A DNA stretch of 64,000 nt from assembly GCA_018360145.1 (NCBI GenBank), contig SRPY01000047.1, positions 27,090 through 91,089 on the forward strand, given 5' to 3'. The notes beneath the pieces are model-generated. The model had not been told where the DNA came from and did no database searches. It worked only from the letters and a program-made list of their open reading frames with translations. Made by a program: the position numbers and the translations under genes. The stretch comes from Claviceps africana (lineage: Eukaryota; Ascomycota; Sordariomycetes; Hypocreales; Clavicipitaceae). Shown here one piece after another: positions 1-12,771 of the stretch (the stretch's first letter is position 1; each line of letters begins with the position of its first letter).

Positions 1-693
1 CTGGCCAGAAGACGCAATCGGTAGAAAGGAGTTGGGCAAACGAGGCGTCAAATATGGTGGTCTTTAGACCTTTCCCGCCCTTTTCTTCTTCCCCGCACCT
101 TGTTCCTTCATCTTCCCATCACTTTTTCTATTCTTCTTTTTTTTTTAATTTCTTCCTTTTTCTTTCCCTTCCTTCTTTTAAAAAAGAAACAAGTCTAATT
201 CCTGCCCCAAAGCGGCTGGTCCGTCTTCAAAAAAAAAAAAAAAAACATAACGACTCATGTGTCCAGATTTACGAACAAAGAGCTCACAGTCATGGTTTCG
301 ACGCGTCTCGCCATCTACACCGGGGCCCGTCTTGGTCCGGATCCAGAACCAGGTCTCTTAATGTATGCGTGTAGATATGTATATACAATTCTGGGAACCA
401 AAAAGTTATATACATGTATATTAGAAAAAAAATGTCGCAATGGACTGCAGCTATGCAATGAGGAGTCGGGGAATTTTCTAGCGGGCGTGGCTTAGCTATG
501 TGCTCAAAAAACAAAACGAAAACAAAACAAAAAAAAGACCCTTTGACACGTATTCTCTCTCTCTCTCTCTCTCTCTTTATCGTTCGCATGCTTTCATATT
601 ATCGGTGGATTTTTAATTTTTTTCTTTTATTTTTTTTAAAAAAAATCGTAGGCACAAGGCTCCATGAATAGAAAAGACGCGTGTCAAAATCCT
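1..693. other. Window edge and intergenic DNA, no certain gene
   Basis: A frame open from base 2 to a TAG at 65-67 (ending GKRGVKYGGL) could be the 3' end of a plus-strand gene, but 21 codons are too few to decide. The rest is intergenic: T-rich and A-rich runs and a (TC)n tract at about 553-577. The convergent Rab GEF gene ends at 694. Confidence 0.5.
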
Positions 694-3600
694 TCATTTC
701 TTCGACCCGTCAGGTTGGACTTTTCGAAGCGCGCGGATCATGCCTTCCAGCTTCATGCGTTCTAGGACCACCATTCCTGTGGCAAAGTCTTTAATCGCTC
801 GCCGTGCCATCTTACCATGCATGTCTTGCCATCCTGCCAGCTCCGCTGCTACGGTTTGCTGAGTATAGCGCAATTCTTTGGCCAGATACTGTGCTTCTTG
901 CCGGTACTTCTTCGCTCGCTTCTCCTTGCCCTCTTGTATTCTCTGACGAGTATCGTCCAGAAGCCCAAGTGGCCATCTTGACGGTCGACTTGCTGAGCTA
1001 TCGTGTTTATCCGCCTCCCGCCTGGCAGCAGTGATCTGCCCTATCAGTGTGGCAGGCCGTGCAAGTGAGGACAACAGCGCCTGAACGGTAGATTGAATGG
1101 CCACCAGCGTGTTGTGCAATGTTACCTGAGGACTTGACTGCGTGGGAGCCATGGCCCTCACGTACGTCTCTAGAGCGGTGACGTGGGTTCGAGGCAGATG
1201 TCGCAGTGCCGATACCGAGCGATGCAGGAGGACCAACGAGTCATAGAGATCTGTACACAGCCATAAATCAATACATGCACATCTCACGGTAGATAGTGAC
1301 AGATCGGCTGCTGGCTCAACAAGCACATTTTCTACTCACCACAGGTAGCGAGTCCAAGCCCGTTGGCTCGGCGCGTGACAGCCTTGGTCGAGTAGTTGAC
1401 GCTGCGAACCATCTCCCTGGCATGGTTGACGAATTGTTCCACCTCTCGAATGTCGCGCACAGGCTCATATTCTTCCTTGATCTTCTCAACCCTCGTCTCA
1501 GCCTTGAGCTTCGTTCGTTGCGCCATGGCGCCCAATTGGAGTTCTGGTACAAGAAAAAACTCCCACAGCATCTCGTGTGTCGATAGGGTGGGATGGCTCA
1601 GCATGATCCGCAAGAACCAATCTGTCCTCGCTTGTATATCTCGCAGAATAGCCCGCGATGGTTTCACGGGTATCTGAAAGGGTGATCTAATGTCCGACAT
1701 GGAAGGAATCCACGATGCTGGATTTTCCTCAGCTAAAAGTTGAGCTAGCTGCTCAAAGTCGGCCAGGGATCGTCGGCTGGTGGTGACTGTATAACTGTCA
1801 TGATCAGTTGGTGCCGCAGATTTCAGAACCAGCCTAACACTTCCATCTTCGACAAAAAATGCGCGGACAACGCCTGTGATTCTACCATCGCGTCCAGCTG
1901 GCATGGCAAATAGACCGAGGTCGTCAATTCTGTTTCGAACCTCATCATCTTTGGCTAGTTCGACGGCAGTCAGACCACGCAATTCTTTTGCGTTGACATC
2001 AACGCGAGGATCGGCGAATAAGCATCTAACCATGTCATATCTTCCGTACTTGCTCGCTACCATCAGTGCCGTGAATTTTTTCTCGTTGGTTGCATTCACA
2101 TCAACGTCGCAGTAGTGCAATATTCTCATAGCGAGCCTCGGGTCATTCATGATATGAAGCAGCGTATTTCCTTTGGCGTCCACATGATCATCAAGATGAA
2201 GCGCTTGTCCATCATTTTGAGTGTCTCTCGCCACCTTGAGCCCTGTCTCAACCATGTCATAATAGTTCTCATTGTCGTATGAGCGACACATCGCAAATAG
2301 TGGCGTCTGTCCGTTATTATCACGTTGCCGCCAAGGGATAAGCTTCCCTATCCTGGTGATCAAGGAAGGTGCGTGAAAGAGATAGTGCCCAACACTTCGT
2401 CCCCAGATATCCTGTTCTGCCAAATAATGCACCATCTGGTCCTCAGTGGCTAAGGCACTGATTCGTCCCAACAGCATATCAACAAGTTCCATATGCCCTA
2501 GTTGCACTGCTGCGCTCAGTAACGTCGTATCTTCGTTATTCATGTCTTGAAGGAGCACATCCAGCGAGTAGTAACCAGATAGCGAAAAGAGATACTCCAA
2601 TGATGCTGGATTCTGACTCTGAATTGCCATCATTAGAATGGACTCGCCGAATGAATTGCTCGTCTGAGCTAGGCGCTCCACGGACGTATCCCCCTCTAGA
2701 GCACTACACAATGTGCCAATACTGCCCGTTCGTGAGTGAAACGATATTTCTGATCCGCTTGATAGACTGCGAGTATCCATTGCCACTCGTTTGACTCTTT
2801 TGACCGGCGGAAAATCGCCTCCATCTCCGCCACTTGCTTGGAAAGGGAAAACATGACTTAGTCCAGAGCCATCCGAAAATCGATCTGATACTGAGTGTCC
2901 TAGTGATGAAGCCCCTGAGGAACCATTGGTTAATCCAAACGAAAATGAGCGACGACGTATATGGCCCGCATCAACATTATCTTCGCTCGACTGTTCGTTA
3001 TCCTCGGCAATAGCGGAGGCATCTGGCTCCATCAGTTTTCTCAGCTCGGTCAAATCTGACTTCTTGGCCGCATCCCAAAGGGACTTGTTTCGTCGACTTG
3101 CTCTGCGTAGGCCCGTCGAATCCAAGGCCAGATACGCAAGCACAGCTTCGAATGTGCTTAATGCATACCCCATTTCTCCGCTGTCGACATCGTCGATGAA
3201 GATGAAGTTACGAATATATAAAAGCCGAGCATGTAAGTTTCGGACCTGTGAGCGAATGACGACATAAAGGAGCAGCGAAACAAGAGTGTCGGCATTGACA
3301 GTCACGATTGCCTTTTCGTAAGCTGCCTCTTCTTGGCCGTCAGCACGTTGATCAGATTTTGTTGTACCCGTCAAGCGTGAAACAGCTTTTGTGGTGGATA
3401 GCAACGTGTCCATCATCGCCACGGGGCTCATGGCACTAGATATCTTCTTGAATTCTTCAATGGCGGGCCCAAGCTGAATCAATAGGTCATGTTTGGCCCG
3501 TGAACCGCCTTCAATAGCGATGCCCAGTTGAGATATATCGATGAACTCCATTTGTCTAATTTTCGCTTCGAGCTCGAGGTCTTCCGGACGCCTCAATGCA

Positions 3601-4704
3601 CTTATCCTGGGGAACAAAAAGTGGTTCACATTCTCAGCTACATAACGCTCAATAAGTTTTTCGACCAAGGGTCCTGTCAAGTCCGTCGTAGCTCCGAGAA
3701 GCGACAGCTGTTGTTTGTCCACACTCTGAAATAAGTCTATAGCGGCGGTGACGGCGGTTTCTAAGGAGGCTCGCATGACGTCTTCATCGTCCTCGGCATA
3801 GAAATCCTCAGTCACGGGAAGGGAGTCGCGACTATTCATTTTCCCAGTCCTTGCGGAAAAACTGTTCGAGCGCGCTCGTTTCATTGCAGCTGTTATCGGA
3901 CCATCAGGCTTTGGATCTGGAATGCTAGAAGAGGAGGGCGGCGGAGGAAGCGGTTTCTCCAAAACCGCCGTAAACTCTGCAAAAAGCTTTTCCAGACCGG
4001 GCTGCATTTGCCTTGCAATCATTGGAAAATTGTTGAGCAAGTCATGGAAGCTTCGGATGTCTTTCTTCTTTGGGACGGCCCCTTGCGCGCTGTCGCCATT
4101 TGGTTTTTTTTTGGTATCGAGAATCGTGTTCGGCCTGGTATTTGAAACAAGGATTGCAGGAGGGATCTTGATCTCTTCCCAAGTACCTACGAGAGGTTTT
4201 GAAATGAAATAAAGAAGCCATTGCCGGGGTTCGAACACGTCTGGGCACCAAATCGCGTCGCTCAACAGCTGTGCTTGGGAAAAAGCTTTGAAGCCTGCAA
4301 CCAGATCGTGTTAGTGCGCGTCAGAACATCCTCATCATAGATTCGAGGCCAAAGAAGGGACATCTCGTAATACCTTTGTTGCTGTATACGACGGAGTCCT
4401 TGATGACAACGCTTCGTCCATTCAAGGTCGAGAACTGTTTAGCTTTGCCCCTGAACTCACGAAGGTTGTGTGATCCATCTTTGCCCCCGGAAGTTGTGTA
4501 CGGCGGTGGAATCCTCAGCACATGGCTGCCAAGGAACTCCTCCGAGGCAACTGCCTCATTGGCAACGGCACCGCTGTCTGTGTCGCGCCAGGTCAGCAGA
4601 ACATCAGTCAAGGGCACCAGAAGAACGTGGTGCTGAACAGGTGTGCACTGGGTCGCAGTGGAACTTTTGAAGAAGGCGGCAAGAAAGGGGTTGAGTGGTT
4701 GCAT
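694..4704 (-). CDS. VPS9-domain / ankyrin / PX protein (Rab5-type GEF)
   Basis: Three exons: 4704-4374, 4294-1340 and 1250-694. Both introns are GT..AG, and the joined frame is 1,280 residues. A conserved N-terminal module beginning MQPLNPFLAAFF is followed by a helical and VPS9 region (roughly residues 310-500; NADTLVSLLLYVVIRSQVRN), ankyrin-type repeats (about 650-890), a PX domain (about 910-1035; PSRAILRDIQARTDWFLRIM) and a C-terminal helical tail. VPS9 domains are nucleotide exchange factors for Rab5-type GTPases, and PX domains bind phosphoinositides, so the likely role is early endosome or vacuole traffic, comparable to ankyrin-containing VARP-like GEFs. The intron joins restore NKG-FKAFSQAQL and GLATC-DLYDSL. 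It is divergent from VPS35. The Rab partner is inferred. Confidence 0.93.
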
Positions 4705-5593
4705 TCATTCGGCTGTCCCCGGCGGTGGTTGTAAACGGCGTCTGCCTCGGGTCGAGGACTTGGCCCGCGCGGCGCAACGTGTGGTTTGACACGGCAATGA
4801 AAGTGCTGGGCGTAGAAGAATGTCGCTCCGTGTCTATGTAATCTGACGCTCGATGACGTTCGATTTCCAATCATGAAAATGAGGGACAATTGAAGTATTA
4901 ACGTGGGTGGGATAAATGTGATGGTGACTTGGTTTCTGGGTGATGAAGGGGAAGGAGCTCCCGAGCTCGGTTAGCTTCCTTGGTTGTTCCGCGGCTGACC
5001 CTGCATTTCCGATCCGGTGGGGCCGGGCAGCAAAGGTGCTGAGTCTGAGACCAGCAAAGCCTGCATGACTAATGTGGCAAAGGAGGACAGTCTTCGAGGA
5101 GCAAAACACGGTGCGAGCATTGCGCAGCCTTGCAGCACCCTCACGTGACAGAGTAGGCGTCAGGTCCCACAGTGCGAAGCCCCTAGGTACTCAAGGTACC
5201 TAGGAAGTAGGAGGTAGTCAATCCCACTCCAAGGTACTTGGTACCGGCTGAGAGACGGCTGTAGTGGCCTGGCGTTTGTCGTCACCAGGAGCTGACGCAC
5301 CATACCACAATTGGTAGGACGGTTTGACCGGTTCGTGACATCTGCAGCGTTCAGCATCCAGCATCCAGCAACCAGCATCCAGCATCCAGCATCCAGCACC
5401 CTGCCGCCGATTCCTTCTTACTAGACCAGACCGCCCGTCATCAACCGTAGCTTGGGGCATTGTCAGCTGCTTCAGTCGGTCGGTCAGCCACGATCTATAT
5501 CCCCAGGCACGTCGGCATCTTCGACGCACGTAAAGACTGCCAATCCTTCGCCAAAGACACGAGCCACTCCGCCGCATCGGCCGTTACTCAACC
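4705..5593. promoter_or_regulatory. Shared divergent promoter region, Rab GEF / VPS35
   Basis: 889 bp between the two start codons. It contains a CTAGGTACTCAAGGTACCTAGG-like palindromic stretch (5184-5205) and a tandem heptamer of the AGCATCC type at 5352-5399, about 195 bp before the VPS35 ATG. No third gene is seen. Short open frames here are low complexity. Confidence 0.6.
5352..5399. repeat. Tandem heptamer (AGCATCC)n
   Basis: About seven near-perfect 7-bp units, one carrying an A for T change, in the promoter or 5' UTR of VPS35. Confidence 0.9.
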
Positions 5594-8463
5594 ATGGCAA
5601 CACCGGCGGCGCCAGAGGACCAGGCTCGTCTGCTTGAAGATGCGCTGGTTGCCGTGAGGCAGCAAACATCGCTGATGCGCAAATGCCTTGACACGCCGGG
5701 GAAGTTGATGGATGCTCTGAAATGCTGGTCAGTTCGACTAACCTTGGAAATCACACCGTCGCAGGAGCTAATTCTGTACCAGTTCCACGCTGGTCTCGGA
5801 GCTTCGCACGAGCAGTCTTGGCCCAAAGCAATATTACGAGCTATACATGTCAGTCTTCGATGCGCTGCGCTATCTATCAGTCCACCTTCGCGAAAGCCAT
5901 CCGGTCAATCATCTTGCCGACCTGTACGAACTGGTTCAGTATGCCGGCAACATCATTCCGAGGCTCTATCTTATGATTACTGTCGGTACAGCCTACATGT
6001 CAATTGAGGATGCGCCCGTAAAAGAACTGATGAAGGATATGATGGATATGAGCCGTGGGGTTCAACATCCCATCCGAGGCTTGTTTCTGCGCTACTACTT
6101 GTCAGGCCAGGTTCGCGATTTTTTACCCACGACCGATAGCGATGGCCCCGAGGGCAACTTGGGCGACTCTATCAACTTCATCTTGACCAATTTTGTGGAG
6201 ATGAACAAACTATGGGTGCGGCTCCAGCATCAGGGCCACTCAAGAGAACGAGAGCAGCGAATACGTGAGAGAAGAGAACTTCAGCTTCTTGTTGGAAGTA
6301 ACATTGTTCGACTGAGCCAGCTCGTTGATCTGGATACCTACAAGTCTAGCATCCTCGGACCTTTGTTGGAACAAGTGGTGCAGTGTCGAGATGTGCTTGC
6401 TCAGGAATACCTTCTCGAGGTTATTACCCAGGTCTTTCCTGACGAATTCCATCTCCATACTCTTGATCAATTCCTCGCCGCCGTTTCTCGACTAAACCCC
6501 CACGTCAACGTCAAAGCAATCGTCATTGGGTTGATGGATCGTCTTTCTGAATATGCCGATCGTGAAGGAGTGAAGAATAAAGGATCCAACCAGGAACAAG
6601 TCGAAGCCGAGGCCTTGATAGCTCTTCTAAATAAGGTACAGCTGTCAAAGGAGACCGGTCCTGTCTCAAACAACGTGGCAAATCCTGGGGTAGGACCAGA
6701 GAGCAGTACACATGCTGGACATGACGCAGATGTAGACAATGTCGCCAGTGATAATCAGATCCACACAGCTACTGAGGGTGACATGAGCACAGCTTTGCAG
6801 TCGTCAACAACACCCCCAAACGGCGATCCCGCGACAACAGCACTCAATGGAAAGGCGGCCCTTGGTGTCAACGTTCAACTCTACGAGGTCTTCTTCACCC
6901 AGGTCAAGAACCTTGTGGAGGCTCAGCATCTGCCAATCCAGGACATTATTGCACTGCTTGTTTCTCTCTGCAATCTTGCACTGAACAACTACCCCGATCG
7001 ACTCGACTACGTGGACCAGATCTTCGCCTTTGCCACGCAAAAGACCAGGGAACATTTGAACAACGCCGACCTGCACTCTCCTACTGCACAGCAAAGTCTT
7101 TTGTCTCTTCTCAAGGCGCCCCTGACCCGTTACGTCTCTATCTTTACGGCTCTCTCACTTCCCACATACGTTCCCCTCTTTCAATGTCAGTCGTACCCCA
7201 CTCGCCGGGCTGTTGCTGGAGATATCATCAGGACGCTGTTGAAAAACCGGACCAAGATTTCCAAACCAGACCAGCTGGGGAATGTGCTGGAAATCATGTC
7301 TGTCCTTATCAAAGAAGGCTCTCAAGCGCCGCAAGGTTATCCAGCTACGGCACAGCGACGCTCCGTAGAAACTGATGAGACTGTGGAAGAACAGGGCTGG
7401 TTGGCGCGCATGGTGCATCTCCTGCAGGCGGAGAACAATGATGTCCAGTTCAAGTTATTGCAAATGACTCGCAAAGCATATGCTGACGGAAATGATCGCA
7501 TCCGTACCACAACGCCGCCACTCATGACAGCTTGCATCAAGCTGTGCAGAAGTTTTAAGAAGAGAGAACACTACGACGACAACTGGGAGACACAGAGCAA
7601 CGCATTGTACAAATTCATGCACTCAATGCTGAGCAACCTCTATTCCAGGGTCAACGGGCCTGGAATTGCTGATCTGGCTCTGCGCTTGTTCTGCAGCGCG
7701 GGCCAAACAGCGGACATGACAGGTTTCGAGGAAGTGGCGTACGAATTTTATGCTCAAGCCTTCACGGTATATGAGGAGGCCGTGACGGACTCCAAAGCAC
7801 AATTTCAGGCGGTGTGCGTGATTGCGTCTTCTCTACATCAAACCAGGAATTTTGGTAAGGAAAATTACGATACTCTAATCACCAAATGTGCACAGCATGG
7901 CAGCAAGCTACTGCGGAAACCCGACCAGTGCCGCGCCGTGTACTTGGCCAGTCATCTATGGTGGGCTACCCCCATTGCTTCCAACGGCGAGACAGACGAC
8001 ACAGAGGTAAGTCTGCATTTCATTCGAGGACGATAGCAACTGGGACTCTGTCAGCTGGCGGCTAATTCATCATAGCTATATCGAGATGGGAAGCGCGTCC
8101 TCGAGTGTCTGCAGCGCGCCCTCCGCGTAGCAGATACGTGCATGGAAACAGCTACCTCAATTGAGCTGTTTGTCGAGATTCTGGATAGATACGTCTACTA
8201 CTTCGATCAACAAAATGAATCGGTAAGCCCGGATGGATGAGGGATAAGATGCGCAATGCCCAAAGCAACTCGAGCTCTAATTCCAACTTCACTTTTAGGT
8301 CACAACGAAATATCTAAACGGACTCATCGAGCTCATCCACTCAAATTTGGCCGGTAACCAGCAAGATTCTGGGTCGATCGAGACAAGTAAAAAGCATTTT
8401 CATCAGACACTGGAGAACATTAGGAGTCGACAATACGAAGGAGTGGTTCTCGAGCCTAGTTAG
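5594..8463 (+). CDS. vps35: Retromer subunit VPS35
   Basis: Four exons: 5594-5727, 5783-8006, 8076-8222 and 8299-8463, giving 889 residues. It is the large alpha-solenoid subunit of retromer, which recycles cargo such as the vacuolar hydrolase receptor from endosomes to the Golgi. The family is clear along the whole length: the N-terminal LEDALVAVRQQTSLMRKCLD, the PRLYLMITVGTAYM region that binds VPS26, the GLFLRYYLSGQVRDFLP stretch, and a C-terminal solenoid ending VVLEPS. Joining exons 1 and 2 restores KCCSTLVSELRTSSLGPKQYYELYMS, the conserved start of the family. The acidic/Gly/Asn linker around residues 330-400 is typical of fungal VPS35. Length is as expected. The start ATG is the first in the conserved frame. 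Confidence 0.98.
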
Positions 8464-9328
8464 CGAACGAAATCGGACATTGGCTTTTCTCTCCGCATGC
8501 GAAGCGTGTTCGATATGTGTTCGAAAAGTAAAAATAAAAAATAAAAATAAATAAATAAAGAAGAAGAAGGGGCAGCACATTTTAGTGTCTGAAGAAAGCG
8601 TTTATGAGGAATAATGTACTTCTCACTTGTAAATGTATAATTGCAAATACCTTTTGGGCCTAGTCACGTTGTTCAAAGCGATGTGGTTAACAACGTCGAG
8701 ACCAACGGACCAACGTTCCTGCTAAAACAGGGTGGCCAAATGGTACGAGGTATCTACTACTTATACCACTCCACATCCGCTATATCCAAGTACTACCTAC
8801 TAGGCACTTCGGCACCTACCGATAGGTGAGTGGGTACTAGGTACCTCATCAAGTAGAATGTACTCAGTACATGCTGGACGTGGCACTGGGTCCCAGCAGC
8901 CCAGGAGGCACTTGCTTACCAGCCGTCATTGCGCATCCTGTTGGATATAACCAGACCTAACCTACCATCATCCACTCCTTTCTTAAACCATACCGACCAG
9001 CCCCTGCATTGTTCAGGCTACCCTCATATTCCCTGGGATTTCAACGATGCGGCATCTTTAGACGCCGTGCATTGCCTGGAGCACTTTTGTTCTAAATATA
9101 TCCTTGTCCTTTTCTTGACGCTCATTGTACCAGACATCTTGTCATTTTGCCGCTTCTTGCCTCGTCTGCTGCCAGCGAAAACGGAACGACCTCTCGACCA
9201 AATCTATGCACCAGAATCTTGCATTTTTTTTTATTTCGACAAACCCTTACTTTGCATGGCTCGTTGTGATCGGTATTATCACTTGAGTTCTATATTGCGC
9301 GCCCGCGTGCACGCATACCTTGGCCATC
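8464..9328. other. Intergenic, VPS35 3' side to TRE-like gene
   Basis: An A-rich AAATAAATAAATAAAG stretch at about 8541-8561 fits the VPS35 poly(A) region. TACCTAC/GGTACCTC-type motifs cluster at 8750-8852. The last 400 bp are pyrimidine-rich and should be the TRE-like gene's promoter and 5' UTR. No gene seen. Confidence 0.6.
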
Positions 9329-12135
9329 ATGCCATCCGAGAAGACGCCCTTCTACGATCCGGTGCCTCCGACTTACGATGAGGCGTTGGCGGCGAGCAGC
9401 AGTGCCCGCGGTCATGGCCGGGAACGATCTAGATCGCCGATAGACGAGGGCGATGCCGATCAAGCAGAACATCAATCCCTCCTATACCAGACAGAGAGTG
9501 CTGCTGGTCCTTCTAGGTCGAATCGCCGATATCAACCACCGAGGGCAGATTCAGACGATGAACTAAGCTTATTGGCAAGCGGGAGTGATACCGAAGGCGA
9601 AGAGGAAGCTTTTCAAATACGAAGAGAAATGCAAGAGATGGAAATAGAGGAGCCATCGAGGCGTAGGGGATCGATATGGAGTAAAAGAATACCATTCTCT
9701 TTGTCGTTGCCAAAGTGGAAGTGGTCTTGGAGGCCGAGGCTGCCCAGAATACGTTTACAGCTTCTTTCACGCGCCGCGAGAACAACGAGCAGCGAAGACG
9801 ATAATGGGGCCCAAGCCGACGCCGACGTCAGACGATGGGAGTGGCCTCGGGTCAACTCAATGACCGTGGTCATTGTGTTCGCCAGGCTCGTGGCCCTTTT
9901 TGTGGTTGTCGGATTCGTCTACTTCCTCGCCGCGAGTGGACTTTTCAACGGCATTGACACTCCACTGTCCGGAGGCTCGCGATTTGACCCCAAGGATCTC
10001 AGGCATTTCCTACAAGCCAACATTGACCCGTTGCGAATGCGTGCATCAGTTGTGCATTATTCTCATTATGCCCATATCGCCGGGACTGAGGGAGACTATG
10101 CGACAGCGTTGGATATGCAAAGCATGTTTGGCCGCGCCAAGCTCGAACAAATCAAATTAGATGAGTTTTATGCGTATGTAAACTATCCGCGCCGAGACGG
10201 CCGGAAAGTGGAAATTCTGGGCAAGGACGGCAAAATACCTGTCTGGACTGCCAAACTTGACGAGGAAGAACGTGGCGGGGAGACCGCCGGACGGCAGACA
10301 TATGCTTTTCATGGCCTCTCCAAGTCAGGAGACGTCAAAGGACCGCTTATCTATGCCAACTACGGATCCAGGGATGATTACCAAAAACTGAAAGACTGGG
10401 GAATAGATACGAACGGAGCGATTGCTCTGGTACGCTACTACGGCACGCAAACAGACGAGGCACTCAAAGTCAAGGCTGCGGAACTTGCTGGCTTCGCTGG
10501 CTGCATCATATACAGTGATCCGGCCGACGACGGATTTGTCAAAGGTGATGTTGCCCCAAAGGGAGGCTATATGCCAGATGACGGTGTGCATCGTGGCTCC
10601 GTCAGTCTGAAGGGCTGGGTGATGGGGGACGTATTAACTCCTGGATGGGAGAGTAGAAAGTCAACGCAAAGGGTCCGTGTCGAGGACGCCAATGGACTGG
10701 TAAAGATTCCAAGTCTACCGCTTGCTTGGAGAGATGCAAAAGTGTTACTACAACATCTCAAGGGTCATGGGCAGAAAGTTCCGGATGTATGGCGAGGAGG
10801 TATTCCGGAAGTGGATGAATGGTGGACCGGCGACAGCCACTCTCCCTTTGTCCGTCTGCAAAACGTGCAGGACGAAGTCGAGCGGCAACCCATTTGGAAT
10901 GTTTATGGCAGAATTGAGGGCATGGAACAATCGGGCAAGTCCATCATACTGGGGAATCACCGAGACACGATGGCGTTTGGCGCGACACAGCCTCATTCCG
11001 GAACTGCCGTTATGATCGAGCTTGCCCGCATATTTGGCATTTTGAAGAGTCGAGGTTGGCGCCCGTTACGCACGATTGAATTCATGTCATGGGACGCCTC
11101 AGCATACAACACGATCGGGTCGACTGAATATGTCGAGGAAGCCTTGGACGCGCCGTCGTCCTTACGAGAGAACGCCTATGCCTATATCAACCTCGATGCT
11201 GCCATATGTGGGACGGACTTTCAAGCGACTGGCTCGCCTGTTCTTGAAAGGGCTCTGATCCGGGCGCTGGAACGAGTCGTCGATCCCTTGCGTAATGTGT
11301 CGCTGAAGCACGAATGGGAAAGCCGCAAGTCCAAGCTGGAAGGCTTGGGGGGTGGCAGCGATTTCGTCCCTTTCCAACACGTGGCCGGTACAAGTTCTAT
11401 GGACCTCCGCTTTGCTGGCGGTTCTGCTCCACTCGGCTCAAGCTACGAAAACTTCAACTTGGTGGAACAGGTAATAGATCCGAATTTCGTCTATCATGCG
11501 CTCATGGGCCAGGTTGTTGGCTTGTTACTCCTTGACCTGGCGGACAGGGCCGTCATGCCATTTGACGTCGTGGCTTATTCGAGGCGACTGGTGTCTTGGG
11601 TTCACGATTTGGAGGCGTGGGCACACAAGCAAGAGGGATCAACGGATGGGGCGTCTCGGATACCATTTCGGGAGCTGAGAGATGCCGCCGAGTTGGTGAA
11701 GAGCAACGCAGAAAAGTTCGAGAGGTGGGAGCTCGAGTGGGATCACTCAGTCCTCACGAGCAACGGATTTGAAGCCCATTCACTTGGACTTCAGCGCCTC
11801 AGGTACAATGACAAGATGGCTGCTTTTGAATCCGCCCTCCTGGACCTGGAATATGGCGGTGGTGTAAGTTGACCCCCTATCCTCCCCAACCCCTCTTCCC
11901 CTCCCCACCTACAACGCCGAGTGCTCAATTGACTCCTGAGCAGATTCCGAATCGCACTCAATTCAAGCACGTCGTCTTTGGACCACAAAAGTGGTCCACC
12001 TACGATGTTTCTGTTTTCCCAGCAATTCGCGACACGATAGAGGCGGGTGATTGGGACCTGGCTAAGCTCATAACATCCAAGACTGCGGCCATCTTACGGC
12101 ATGCTGCAACAGTACTGCAGCTCGGTAATTCATAG
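9329..12135 (+). CDS. TRE1/2-like transferrin-receptor family pseudopeptidase, single-pass
   Basis: Two exons, 9329-11863 and 11944-12135, giving 908 residues; an ATG at 9320 would add three. An N-terminal PPTY motif (residues 13-16) fits binding to WW domains of Rsp5-type ubiquitin ligases. One membrane segment lies near residues 178-205 (VIVFARLVALFVVVGFVYFL). A PA domain, an M28-like domain and a TfR-type dimerisation domain follow. The M28 zinc and catalytic positions look lost: GNHRD keeps the first His, but the next motif is GATQPHSG where active enzymes have D-P-x-S-G, WDAEE is WDASAY, and the last His motif is GSSYEN. So it is probably not a protease. Yeast Tre1/Tre2 are adaptors that send metal transporters to the vacuole; that role here is inferred. 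Confidence 0.9.
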
Positions 12136-12771
12136 ACATGAACAGAAAGAGAAGGGAAGAAATTATATATGGTTGGGATGGAGCTGGTCGTCGGGGGGAT
12201 CTTATTGCATTTGCACCAGGGTGCTTTTTTCTTTCTTTTTTTCTTTGTCATTGTCGTTGTCACTGGTGGCGTCGCGACAGTCTTACAACGGTCCATGGAC
12301 TACGCAAGGGAGGGAGGAGAAGAGAACAAAGCCTTGCATCACACGCGAACATTCTCTACTTAAGGCGGTAACGGACGAGGCATCTAATTTTTGTTCTTAC
12401 CTTTTGTTGTCGTTGTATATACATGGGGGGGGCGTAAGGCATTGCATGGAGTTGGGATTCTTTTACCATGACACTTGGGGGGCCGGTTAGTGGTCTTTTT
12501 GATGTTCAATCTCTTTTCCGACGAGCTCAAAATCTCCACACGTTGGTCTAGTCAGTCCATGTGTATGCATGTACATGATATATCGTTAAAGCATCACAAG
12601 TAAATTTCGTTGGTCCAAACCACAGCGGTACCCGCCCTGAGGTGCTCTGCGTCGTCGCCTTGTCTCTTCACTCGAATCACACACACAAACTCAGCATATC
12701 CTCGGATGACTGCGAATGAAGAAAGCCTCCAAGGCGGCCGGCCCTCCCCCCCAACACTCTTCCTCCCTCCC
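12136..12771. other. Convergent 3' intergenic region, no gene seen
   Basis: 3' regions of the TRE-like gene (+) and the MAPR gene (-). T-rich CTTTCTTTTTTTCTTTG near 12230-12250. Frames opened here do not resemble proteins. Confidence 0.6.

Noticed and set aside
4228..4245. GGGGTTCGAACACG resembling a tRNA B box
   Set aside because: It lies inside the coding region of the Rab GEF and no A box or acceptor stem accompanies it. I found no tRNA gene in the window.
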